From Blumeriella jaapii (lineage: Eukaryota > Ascomycota > Leotiomycetes > Helotiales > Drepanopezizaceae): a DNA stretch of 64,000 nt. Below, in pieces: positions 44,659 through 54,669 of this stretch (its first letter is position 1; each line of letters begins with the position of its first letter). Location of the stretch: assembly GCA_009599575.1 (NCBI GenBank), contig VWND01000075.1, positions 1,426,001 through 1,490,000 of the forward strand, in the 5' to 3' direction. Made by a program: the position numbers and the translations under genes. The notes beneath the pieces are model-generated. The model was not told the origin of the DNA and ran no database searches. It saw only the letters and a list, made by a program, of their open reading frames with translations.

Positions 44659-45154
44659 GCCTTTGTTCGACTCTGCTGCCCAGCTCCTCTCCATCGCCTC
44701 CCCTCCCTTGGCTTGACAGGGAGCTTTTCTTGACTTCGGCCCGTTTGCTCGCGGCGCGGCCACCGGACGGACTGGAGCGCCCACTCACGATCGAGATCGA
44801 CCGTCGAACGTCGTCATCCACGATTTCCAGAGCCTCGCGTCGGCGTTGGCTATTCTGCTCTGTTCTGCTCTGCTCTGCTCGGCACGGCTCTGCCTGCGCA
44901 CGATAGCGACGCCTCGTTGCCATCGCCGCATCGCAGCATCGAACCGTCAATCGAGCAATCGAGCCATCGCGCAATCATCAATCATCACCCAACCAAGCGA
45001 CATCAAACCACACACCACATCCCCCTCCCACGACGAACCCCATCAATCAATCTACCAGACCTACGCAAAGTCCCCAAGTTCGTTCTGCTGCCCGTCCGGC
45101 CGTCCGTCCAGCCAACCGGCAGACCGACCAAAAACCGCCCGACACCGTGAAAGA

Positions 45155-46735
45155 ATGCCACCCAACCAGCCTTCCGACTCGTTCCTGCCGTCCGGCGCCA
45201 TCGACGCCCGTCGCTCCTGCGCCCACGAGGACGCCTCCATCACCATGTCGATGCCCATCCCGCCCATGGCCATTCCACGCAGCATTCCCGGCTTCATCTC
45301 GACCCATGGCAGCAGCGGCGCCGACGTGCCCAAGAACCTCTCGTCCTCACAGCAGCAGCAAGAACAGCAGCAGCATCAGCAGCACCAGCAGCAGAACCAG
45401 CAGCACCACCTCCACCAGCACCAGCAGCAGCAGCAGCACCACCACCTCCACCACCTCCACCACCACCCCCCCATGTCGCCGCCCAAGACCCGGAGCGCGA
45501 GCGCGGAGGACACCACGGCCGGCCTGGTGGAGAACTGGAGGGCCTACACCCAGAAGCTCCGGGCGCAGCACCAAGGCGAGAAGGCGCACATGCTGGCCGA
45601 CAGACAGAGGGCCGAGGAGGTCATGGACGAGGAGCGAAGCCTGTGGGAAGAGGAGCGGGCCATCCTCAAGGCGCGCATTGCCCAGATGGAAGCCCGGGAG
45701 AACACGACGCAGGGCCACACGCCTCTCGGCTCGCCCTCGCCCTCCCTCCTCCCCCCGCACGCCGCCGTCGCCTGGAGTCCCCGATCCCAGGCCGTGTCGG
45801 TCAGCAGCGCGGGCGCCGTGCCACCGCCCGTGCCGCAGGAATCCGGCCGGGATGCCGACGGCAGCCCCTTCTACGCACCCGCCCCCCGGAACCCGAGCCG
45901 CACCTTCGACCCGGCCCGGCGCGCGGAACTACGCATCGATGACATCGCGGCCCCCCGAGACAGTGGCATCTGCGTGACGAGCAAGGTGATGACCCCGTCC
46001 GATTTCGGCATCCATTCGCCCGTCTCCACCCACGAGCTCGAGACGATCAGCGAGACGCCGGCCGAGAGCATCGACATCTCCATCATCCAGCCCGACCTGG
46101 AAGGGGTGGCCATCAAAGCGTCCGCCGTGTCGGCCACCTTCATCGCCCACGTCATGAGCCCGCACCGCTCTCCGCCCACGCTCGCGCTCGCGCCCGACAC
46201 CCCGGCCCCGGCGAGAGACGTGACGAACCAGCTGCGGAGCCCACCCGCGAGGGGCGAGCGGGAGAGGAAGACGCTGGAAGTGGCCCTCCAACCAGAGAAT
46301 CGGAGGCTGACCATGTACGCGGGCCACACCCCCAACCATTCCATCAGCAAATTCCCCTTTCTGGGCGGCGATGCCGAGAGCGGCAGTGCGACCCCGGTGC
46401 CAGAGCATCGCGAGGAACGCGAGCAGCCCGCCCGCGTGACGGCAGACGAGGAGACCCAGCCCGAGAGCGCGGGCGACGAGGGCCATGGCGACGAGGAGCT
46501 GACCGGACCTCTCGGGTTGACCAACGACGCAGTCGCGGATGACGCATTCCTCGCACAGCTGACGGAGAAGCTGGAGCTCGAGGCCCGGAAGAGCGCGGAA
46601 GCCAGTCCCCACAGCTTGGAGAGAAGCTTGAGTCCGGCCTTGGGCCGACCGGAGCACGAGGCCGACAAGGACGAGGGCCCTCGACTGAGGTTGAAGCCCA
46701 GCATCAATTTTGGGAGACCGATGGGCACCCTCTAA
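45155..46735 (+). CDS. Coiled-coil protein with Gln/His-rich tract, function unknown
   Basis: A single exon of 526 residues from MPPNQPSDSFLPSG. The frame stays open upstream to 44846 but lacks an ATG in good context before this one until far into the leader. Features in order: a short N-terminus, a Gln/His tract (about residues 66-104), a charged coiled coil WRAYTQKLRAQHQGEKAHM..DERSLWEEERAILKARI (about 120-180), a Pro/Ser-rich middle with SGICVTSKVMTPSDFGIHS, and the conserved-looking tail LRLKPSINFGRPMGTL. The coil and tail are a pattern I have seen in fungal-specific hypothetical proteins; no biochemical role is known to me. The high GC of the wobble position contrasts with the AT-leaning DNA to its left. 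Confidence 0.75.
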   Translation: MPPNQPSDSFLPSGAIDARRSCAHEDASITMSMPIPPMAIPRSIPGFISTHGSSGADVPKNLSSSQQQQEQQQHQQHQQQNQQHHLHQHQQQQQHHHLHHLHHHPPMSPPKTRSASAEDTTAGLVENWRAYTQKLRAQHQGEKAHMLADRQRAEEVMDEERSLWEEERAILKARIAQMEARENTTQGHTPLGSPSPSLLPPHAAVAWSPRSQAVSVSSAGAVPPPVPQESGRDADGSPFYAPAPRNPSRTFDPARRAELRIDDIAAPRDSGICVTSKVMTPSDFGIHSPVSTHELETISETPAESIDISIIQPDLEGVAIKASAVSATFIAHVMSPHRSPPTLALAPDTPAPARDVTNQLRSPPARGERERKTLEVALQPENRRLTMYAGHTPNHSISKFPFLGGDAESGSATPVPEHREEREQPARVTADEETQPESAGDEGHGDEELTGPLGLTNDAVADDAFLAQLTEKLELEARKSAEASPHSLERSLSPALGRPEHEADKDEGPRLRLKPSINFGRPMGTL

Positions 46736-48839
46736 TCCATCTCCCAGCGTCTTGGTCGACGCGGCCAAGCACTGCATCCTTGGCTCGCGGGCGGGCTGCC
46801 AGACTTCGTTGCGGCTCATCATCACTTGTTGCACTTTGACCTACAGCACAGCATTTCCATTCCACTTGTCCATCGTACCATTCACACGGAAGCCATCAGC
46901 TGGATAGCCTTCCATCCCCTTTTGACGATATCTTTACACATGCACTGGACGGCACACGCACCATCCGTTCTACGTTCATCATTTCGGCAGGCAGGCGTTT
47001 TTCACATAGACGAATCGAAAGCGGAGCAAGATTGGAGCACGCGTCGGGATCGGTTGTTTTCTTTTCTTTGGCGGGTTGGCTTTCTGGAGGAGAGGTCAGG
47101 AAGGAATACCCCCACATCATCGATAGACACAGGACTCGATCGAGGTCACGATCCGCTAGGGAAAGTTTCTTTTGTTTTTTTTGATAAGTGGATGGAGAGC
47201 AGGATACTCGGTTCTGGTGGGGTGCGGATCGGATTGGATCCGGACCCGGGACGGCGGAGTGTGAGCACGTGTGGAGAGACGCCCGCAAGCGCAGATAGCA
47301 GATACTTGTATCCTGGGACGAGAGCGAACGAATGAGATACCCTTTCATACGTTTTGCTTGTTGCTGTTTGTACCCTGCCTTCACTGTAAACCGGACGCGG
47401 TCTCCGGGACAGCAGACTCGAGCTCCGGTGGAACAGGAGGCACTGTATGTAAATCAAGAACGCGATTTCGAGGACCGGCCGTGGAAGCCCAAGATCACAA
47501 CATCACACCCTTTCCATACAGCAGTGCTGTCCTCGCTGCTGAACTCATCGCATTTGGGAACACGGCAGGGACTTGAAGTAAACCGCTACTGTACTGTATG
47601 TATGTACTGTACATACTATATGTAGCTGCCTCGTGCAGAGCTTTCCGACACGAAGCGAGTTGCTGGGGTGATATCGATCTACAACATGTACTGTACAGTT
47701 CTGTACACACATACATACTGGCTCGGACAACGTACGCAAGTCGGTGCACGCGTGCTTCTTGCGCAATCCACGCCGCACGCTCGAGATTGAAGCCTGCGTG
47801 TAGAGGTCGTTTGGTGGTGTGTACTGTACTGACCGTACTGTATGTATGTATGTATGTCCAGTAAGTAAGTAAGTGTTGTAGGCTGGCTTGTGTTTGGGTT
47901 CGAGTCAGCCTGTCCGGGCGGCACGCCGAGCGAGCGCTTTCGGCTCGGAGCGACTGTACTTCCATGCCTACCCTACCCTACCCTACCCTACTTCCATCTG
48001 CTTTGCTCGAAACGCGTCTAACTTCGAGTCCCGACATCGGGACTGTCTGACGGGATTGAGGCGTCAGTGGTTGTGCTTCTGGTGTCAGAGTTGTCTCTGT
48101 CACCTGGGAACATGGCTGTTGTGAGCGTGCGGTGAAAAGCTCGCCAGACTACTGCCACCACCGTTCAAGCTGTGCGTGCGGGTCACAAGAGTCCACGCGA
48201 CGAGAGGGAACGATGTAAGTGCAAACAAAAAGACAACGCCTGCCAAGTGAATTTGAATAGGTGCACACTGCTCCGGTCAGTTATTATTACAGAGGTCCAT
48301 TCCATCCCCGTTCTAAGGGCCTGCCTATGAAGAAGAAACAACAAAGCAACCCCCCCCCCCAAAAAAAAATAAATACCGGAAAGTGTTCCTTCAGACAGTG
48401 AAATCTACTTTTACAACATGTGCCTTCGCCTGCAACGCGAGTCGTGGGGATCCCTTCGCTCCGGGATCCGTGGTAGGCCTGCTACTACACAGGCAAGTTT
48501 GGCGCAAATGGGAGCTGACCCGCGTGTGAGATTCTGACTCGTGTGTCTTGGGACGTGGGAGAGAGAAAGAGGCGTACCCGTGACATGAAGACGTGCGCGG
48601 TCGGAAGGCGAAGGATGTGGGAAATGGTGACGGAAAGGCGAGAGAAGCAGCGAGACCTCACAGGGAAGCGACCGAGATCGAGCGAACCGCACGACAAGGG
48701 ACCGCCAGTCTGGTCTGGCGGGCCCCACTCAAGGAATAGGCAAAGGCGTTTTCGAATATCGTCCGGACCTCAAGGAAAAGAAAATCTCAGTAACCCGAAA
48801 GTATGCAGGCAGGTAGGTACAGCGCGGGTGGTGTCAATC
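46736..48839. other. Intergenic region, convergent 3' flanks
   Basis: Between the Q/H-rich gene (+) and the polyglutamine gene (-). Features seen: GTAC clusters (47586-47622, 47686-47708, 47820-47850), a fourfold CCTAC array (47966-47990), and adjoining C and A runs (48349-48369). No gene is supported. Confidence 0.5.
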
Positions 48840-50066
48840 TCACAGGTAGTCTCTTTCAAACTCAGCATCCAGGTGAACCGGCACTCGCTCCTCCTCCGCA
48901 GTATCATCTCGCTCCTTGCTCTGGTTCTGCACCAGCTGCAGCAAGAGCTTGTTGTTCTGCGACACGATCAGCTCGATTTTGTCGACCTTGTTCTCAAGGG
49001 CCCGCAGCCGCGCGTCGTTGCCCATGATATCCTTCCAGTCTTCCTTCGTGAGCGCGCCCTCCACCACGACACGGCGGGGCGGTTCGGGCGGGTGCGCGTG
49101 CGCGTACTGCTGGGCCTCCCACTGCTGCTGCTCAAGTTGGGCTTGAAGTTCGCGCGTCAAGGCTCGCTCGGTGTTGCCGCGTTTGCGCTTGTTGGGCCGG
49201 TAGCCGTTCATCTCTGGCTCGCCGTTCGTCAAGACCATCTCCTGGCTCTCATGCGGCGGCTGCGCGTGGTGCTGGTAGTGCGGAGGCGGTGGTGCCGGAG
49301 CCTGCGGATGGTGCTGAGGCTGAGGCTGGATATGGGGATGCTGACCTGGATTCCGCATCTGATGGGGCTGTGGAGGTTGTCCCTTGTGGGCCGTCTCGGG
49401 AGGGGTCTGGTGTGGTCCAGGATATGCTCTTGCATCCGCCGGGGAGCTCAGAGGCCCCGACAGCGCCTCTGCCGCGATGGCCTGTCGCCGGGCCTCTTTT
49501 CGTGCTTCCTCGACCTTCCTCCTCGCGTCTACCTGTCTCATCCTCTCTGCCTCAGCATCGCCGTCTTCAATCTTCAAGAATTCGATCCATTGATCGAGCT
49601 TGTCATTCAGTTCGCCCCCCGGCCTCTGCGGGATGGTGCCAGCCTCCCAGTCTGCGATCTGCCTCCGCCTGGCTTCCACCAAGCGTCCGACCGTCGCGCT
49701 CATCTGCGCCAGGACCTTTCCCGTGTCCCGTTGGAAGGCGCTGTTGATGCCCGTCCAGAACTGAGCCTTCGTCCCCTCCTTGAAGCCACCGCGCTGCTCG
49801 AGGCAGTGGGTGAGCATGAGGATGTGATCGCGCTCCTCGAGGTTCTGGCGTGGCTTGCGCGCCCCGCTGCCGCCCGCGGACGAGACGACGGAGCTTTCTC
49901 TCATCTCGCGCGCCGGCGTCACGATCGAGCGCGGAAGCGGCGGAGGTTCATCTGGGATTCTGTGGTCGGCGTGGAGGTCGGGGTGAGGGTCTCGCGCTGT
50001 TGGCTATTCGTGGGCTGTTGGGACGGCTGCTGCTGCTGTTGTTGCTGCTGCTGCTGCTGTTGTTGC

Positions 50067-50098
<32 letters not shown>

Positions 50099-50194
50099 TT
50101 GCTGCGGCTGCGGCGGCGGCGGCGGCTGGCTCGATGGGGTTGTGGGTTGGACACTCGTCGTCGCCGCCGTCTGCTGGGGGGAGGTGGACGCCAT
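48840..50194 (-). CDS. Polyglutamine protein with Myb/SANT-like N-terminal domain (frame broken once)
   Basis: Read with one missing base restored, the gene gives about 451 residues from MASTSPQQTAATTS; another ATG at 50239 is in frame. A Pro run and a polyglutamine tract (DNA 50029-50102) are followed by TPTTESQM, then, in a shifted frame, PPPLPRSIVTPAREMRESS. A base appears lost in the C run at 49945-49946. The domain NLEERDHILMLTHCLEQRGGF..KAQFWTGINSAFQRDTGK..ATVGRLVEARRRQI is helical with spaced tryptophan and resembles fungal Myb/SANT-like DNA-binding domains. A Gln/Pro/His-rich middle, a basic RPNKRKRGNTERALT (possible nuclear signal) and a C-terminal coiled coil RALENKVDKIELIVSQNNKL follow. 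A nuclear regulator is plausible, by motif only. Confidence 0.68.
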
Positions 50195-50597
50195 CTCGTC
50201 TGCGTGGACCAGCTTGAAAGTGTGGAAGGCCGATGGCATGGGTTGGATCCTTCAGGCTTGGATTGAGGCGATTCGGCGATTCGAGTTGCTTGAATGGAGA
50301 CAAAGTGCTGGAGGTCGCAAGTCCCGGCAAAGCATCGCGACCATGGCATTTTCGAGAGCCGAAGCTTTAGTCTACAAGCGGCTTAGCGCGGTCTGGGTGG
50401 TGCATCCGTCGCAGCGAGCGATACTTGTACTTCTTGGCGTAGATATATACACATACTGTACAGTACTAAAGTCGTACATACAGTATGTACCCAGTGCAGC
50501 ATCTACGATGTAAACAAACAACCAGAGCAGAATCGCGAGCGCGCCTCGCTATCTCTCCGCCTGCGGCTCAGCAGCGCGACGTCCGCAGCGACACGAC
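50195..50597. other. Short intergenic region between two leftward genes
   Basis: Promoter of the polyglutamine gene and 3' flank of the reductase gene. It has a TACTGTACAGTAC cluster with CATACAGTATGTAC at 50452-50490. Nothing else is seen. Confidence 0.5.
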
Positions 50598-51705
50598 TCA
50601 CAATCTACTGTGCCCTTGCTTTGCTTGCGTGGCTTGCGTTGCTTGCTCTCGCTGCTGTTCTGCTTTGCGCAGCAGCGCGTACAGAGTCTGGAGCCGCGGC
50701 ATCTCCACCCCCTTTTCCCGCGCAATCCTGATGGGATTGCCCAAGATAACCTCAAGCTCCATCTTCTTGCCCTGCTCCCAATCCAATAGCATGCTGGCCT
50801 TGCTCCCACTCGTGTTCTTCTGCGTACTTCGGAGTATGGCTTCACTGGAAGCGAGCTCCGGGGGGAGAGGCGTGCGCAGGACCTTTTCGGCCGTGGCCAG
50901 CACTTCGTCCATCACGCCCTTCAGGTGGATGTACAACTCGTCGTCCATGGACATCTCATGGTTCGTCGAGCCTCCGGACAAGACCGCAGATGGGTTCATC
51001 GACGCGTTGATGGCAATCTTGTGCCACCGTACCATCTGCAGCTTCGCATGTGAATATTCCTCGGCGTCCTGTATGCCTCCGGCTTTGAGCAGCCTCACGA
51101 ACTGCGTGTTCCTCTCCACCGCCGCTCTTCGCACCCTGTCGCCGGTCTTCGCATCGTCGGGGAGGTAAGGGCCGATGCTGATTCGCGTCCAGCGATTGTG
51201 TACAATAACCCCCGGGGACGTCTGTGCCGCGCTGGCAATCGTGACTGCGCTGAGTATCGGCACGAACGGGAATCGTTGGGCATAAGTCGCTTCCACCCCC
51301 AGTCCATTCTGGATCAGGACGATAGCGGTGCGTTCGTCGTCGATCAGGCCGCTCAAGATGCCCGAGTCGTCATTTGCCAGGGCTTTCGTGCTCACTATCA
51401 CAAAGTCCCAGCCGAGCTTTGCGTCGGCGGCTTCCTGAGGACTCGAGAACGTCCGATGGGGCTTGAATACCTGGGACCCATATACGGGAGACGTGATAGA
51501 AAAGCCACCGGCGTAGACGGCCTTGTAGTTCGAGCGACAAACAACGGAGACCTGCGCATCAGTTACCTGGGCGAGGCGGCTACGACGTTGTCAACATATC
51601 TCGTCGGGCTTTGGACGTCGTAAAGCAAACAGAGCAAAGAGCTTCTTACCTAGCGTAAAATGCTCCCACCGCACCAGCGCCCACAATCAGTATAGTCACC
51701 ACCAT
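50598..51705 (-). CDS. 2-dehydropantoate 2-reductase family oxidoreductase (ApbA/PanE)
   Basis: Exons are 51705-51650 and 51579-50598 (70-nt intron, GTAAGA donor, TTGAC branch region), 345 residues. The family reduces ketopantoate to pantoate with NADPH in pantothenate/CoA synthesis, although fungi carry several paralogues of unknown substrate. The Rossmann fold starts at once: TILIVGAGAVGAFYASRLAQ with GxGxxG. VSVVCRSNY follows, where the Arg supports NADPH. DFVIVSTKALAND and VLIQNGLGVE continue the domain. The C-terminal domain carries WHKIAINASMNPSAVL with the catalytic Lys and the Asn, and SKASMLLDWEQGKKMELEVI with the substrate Ser and Glu. The last 25 residues are a Gln/Ala tail. Family is certain; being the housekeeping enzyme is not. 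Confidence 0.9.
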
Positions 51706-52340
51706 GTTGAATTGCGCGCGTGTGGTTGTGTCGTGGTTGTTCTTACAAGACGAGGTTTGGCAAGGATCGTCCTCGGTAAAGCTGGGCACCCAAAACATGA
51801 TCGCCAAGACAATGCTGTCCTGATGCTAGGCACCGATCTATATATACTGAACATGCAAACCTCCAGCTCCATTCTCGGTGGAGTCTGACGTCCACACTCA
51901 ATCGTTGGCGTTCTATCTTGCATATGCCCCAACTATTATGGCCGCTTCTCCGGATCTACAACGCCAATTTGACCCCTTTGGACGGGGCCTCGTTCCTTGC
52001 TCGTTGGCTTACTCCCAGCACTCCACGTTCTAGATACGAGTGAACATTGTAGCATCAAGCATGCAGCACTGTGAGCTAAGACACATCGTTGAACTAGACC
52101 TCTTTATTTTTTTGCCGTCCATTACACACGTCATTACCGAACACAAGGCTCTCTTCTGCTCCATTCATCTCACAGCGCGGCAGTTTTATCATTCTATACA
52201 TGTTATGCTGATGACCGTCTGGCCGTAAGGTCCCCCCTGGGACCAAGTGTGCCCAAGGGCTAAGCCCGAAAATGATATCGATTATATGTAACGCCCCCGT
52301 AGTGTAACAATTTGCTCCTAGCTGATCTTGTGGATGACAT
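51706..52340. other. Intergenic region between two leftward genes
   Basis: Promoter side of the reductase gene and 3' flank of the CFEM-like gene. A CTATATATACTG TATA-like stretch (51838-51849) lies about 135 bp upstream of the reductase start and could be its TATA box. No gene is seen. Confidence 0.5.
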
Positions 52341-54669
52341 CTACAGGACCAAAAAGGCAACAATCAGAGCGCCAAAGGCGCCTCCAAATGTAGCGGTATT
52401 TTGGATACCACCATTGACAAAAGGGAATAACGAGGAGGTCGGGTAATTGGTGCCATTCGACGTCGGAGAGACAATGGCCAGGGTGGTAGACCCTAAGGGG
52501 GGGAGAGGAGCGGCAGGGTAGGTAGAGTAGGTCGGTGAAGTTGGGCTCGTTGGTGCAGAGACTGGGGCACCAGGAACCAGGTCAGCCGATGGAATCGCTG
52601 CTCCGCTGGCAATGGGATAGGTGGTGAAAACGACTTGAGGGACAGTCAACGTCGTTGAGATGGTAGTGGTTGTTGTGCGGGAGGGGATAGTGGATCCAGA
52701 GTTACTCCCTGTGCTCTCAACGCAAGGAACGACCAGAGTGACGTAAATCGGGACTGTCATTACTGGGATCGACACAGGAGCAGATGGGGAGGTGGCAGGT
52801 GTGACGTGAACGGGGGGTGCGGCGGTGACAATGGCCGGATTGGATGGAATCTGTGCAGCGCAAATACCCTGAAGGTAGTCCTTAGCCGAGGCGACCTCAT
52901 CGTCGTTGACGCCATGGGCAGAAAGACACTGGAAGACCTTGGTGATAAATGACTCCGATGGGCAGTAGCACTCGGAGTCGGTATTTGAAGAGCACCCCTC
53001 AGTAAACAACCAGGTGTTCAAGCAAGATGGGAGGAGCTCTGGATAAGGAACATTCTGAACCGGGTTGGAAGGAGTCTCGGCTGGATTGGCAGGAGTCTCG
53101 ATTGGATACGAAGCGGTTTCCGCTGGGCCTGGTTCTGAGTTTGGGGTCGATGAGACTTGGCACTTAGTACAGATAGTCGAGGTAATGGTTGACAAGATAG
53201 TGGAAGTTGTGGAACCAACTTGGAGACTGGTAGTACCCCCGATGACGGACGAGAATGACGAAATCTGTAGGCTTATAGTTCCATCATTTGTATGGGAAAT
53301 TGTTGTTGGTATTTGGATGGTGGAACCCCCGGTGACATGAGTCAAGGTGACTGGACAGACAGTCGTTGACGTAGATGTACTGAGGATGGTCAGCTATGGG
53401 ATCTGGAGAGAATTACAGTAAGTAAGCTTACATGGCAGTGATGGCGTCGATAGGGGGCTGGCTGGTCAAAGGAGTGACTATGGCTGGAGGAGAAGCCACT
53501 GGAGTAGAAGCAATACCCTTGTTGCTGCTAGTGGTCAAGATCGGGAAAGAGTTGGTGCTCAAACTTGTGCTCGAGATAGGACAGTTGGGTACGTCTGGGC
53601 CACAGCTACTAAGCGTAGAAGTAGACGTCGCAAAAACCGTGGATGGGACTAATTCAGTCGACAAATCGAGAGTACTTGAGTTTCGAAAAATTGGGGTAGT
53701 CCCTACAGACACAGGGTTGTGACGGAGCCAATGCTAGGAAGAGATCCAATGGAAGAGCTACTGCTTGCAGTTGTAGAGACTTCAGGAACCCGAGTCGTCC
53801 CAGGTCCGTCAGCTGAGGAGCTTGGAATCGCGGCAACGGACGTAGACGACTCGGCTGGGGTAGTCTCGGGGACATCGGCCGTGTGACTCGGAAGAGACGG
53901 AGTGGGCAACGACACGGCTGGAGTCGTCACAGGGACATTCACTGGAGAGCTTGGTATAGCTGGAGTTGAGGCTAGGGTACTCTTGGTTTTGCTCGACGTT
54001 CTCGTAGTCGAGGCAGTGATTGGCGGTTTGCAGTCAAAAGACATGCTGTGAATGCCAATGGAACAGTCTTCCTTGTCTTTGCCAGGTCCCTTATCCTGGG
54101 GAGGGTAGACGACGATAACATCCTGAGCACCTCCGCATTGCTCGTTTTTGATGACCGAGCCACCAGCCTTGCAGGAAACCATTTGCTTGCAAGTAGACTG
54201 GTCAGGCATCTCGTAGTGGAGCTCCAGATCAGCATCGAACTCGGTTGAGAGCTGAAATTCAATAACGGAGAAGTCCTTGACTCCGTCGGAAGAGCCGACT
54301 CCAAATTTTGGACAGGATTTTTTGTCTCGAGATGCTTTCCCAGTGATGACCTTATCCTGGAAGGTTCGCCCGGTTAACAGACCGCGCTTCACGCCACTTC
54401 CGAAGGAGCCTGCGCAGGAGAAGCCCGAAAAGTTGAAGTCGCCATAGTTAGAGAACGGTCCGAGTTGGAGGCTAGACCAGTCAAAGCCTGCTTGTTGCTG
54501 AGGGTTGCACTCGTTGTTTGTGTTGTAGGGACTTGTGAAGGGGGGGGCTCCGCCGAAGGTCTGTTACAGTTAGTACGGGTAGTCAACGGCCAACCGATTG
54601 ACAACTTACTGCGGACGCAAGCTCAGTGACGGCGGCGAGCGTCACAAGGGCGCAAAAACCAGTCTTCAT
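52341..54669 (-). CDS. Secreted GPI-anchored protein with CFEM-like domain (frame broken once)
   Basis: Exons are 54669-54610, 54560-53432 and 53379-52341 with introns of 49 and 52 nt (GTAAGT and GTAAGC donors, ACTAAC and CTGAC branch sites), about 742 residues. The signal peptide MKTGFCALVTLAAVTELASA ends exactly at intron 1. An N-terminal domain with spaced cysteines follows (NTNNEC, FSGFSCAG, KKSCPKFGVGS, STEFDADLELHYEMPDQSTC, NEQCGGAQDVIVVYPP, GIHSMSFDC). Next is a long Ser/Thr/Pro stalk, probably O-glycosylated, then a CFEM-like segment LPSCLNTWLFTEGC..DSECYC..VFQC..LQGIC with six of the usual eight cysteines, a second stalk, and a C-terminal hydrophobic tail after NGGIQN that fits a GPI signal. 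CFEM proteins act at the cell wall, some in haem uptake or host contact; the role here is open. A base is missing at 53714-53716 in the stalk. Confidence 0.8.

Larger units (their letters stand above)
42620..45154. other. Gene-poor interval, repeats and promoter of the Q/H-rich gene
   Basis: It contains an ATCATCATATGATGAT palindrome at 43136-43151, three GTAC/ACTGT clusters (43308-43382, 43732-43767, 43985-44056), a degenerate GTAAGTATGATGT array (44145-44290), a pyrimidine tract (44553-44658) typical of fungal promoters and a TCTGC array near 44856-44880. No gene is seen. Confidence 0.5.

Noticed and set aside
47966..47990. CCTAC array resembling telomeric repeat
   Set aside because: The fungal telomere unit is CCCTAA/TTAGGG; this pentamer lacks the AA and is only four units, so it is a simple repeat.
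48543..50513. A 656-residue + strand open frame with polycysteine
   Set aside because: It is the antisense of the polyglutamine gene; the cysteine run is the reverse reading of CAG repeats and no motif supports it.
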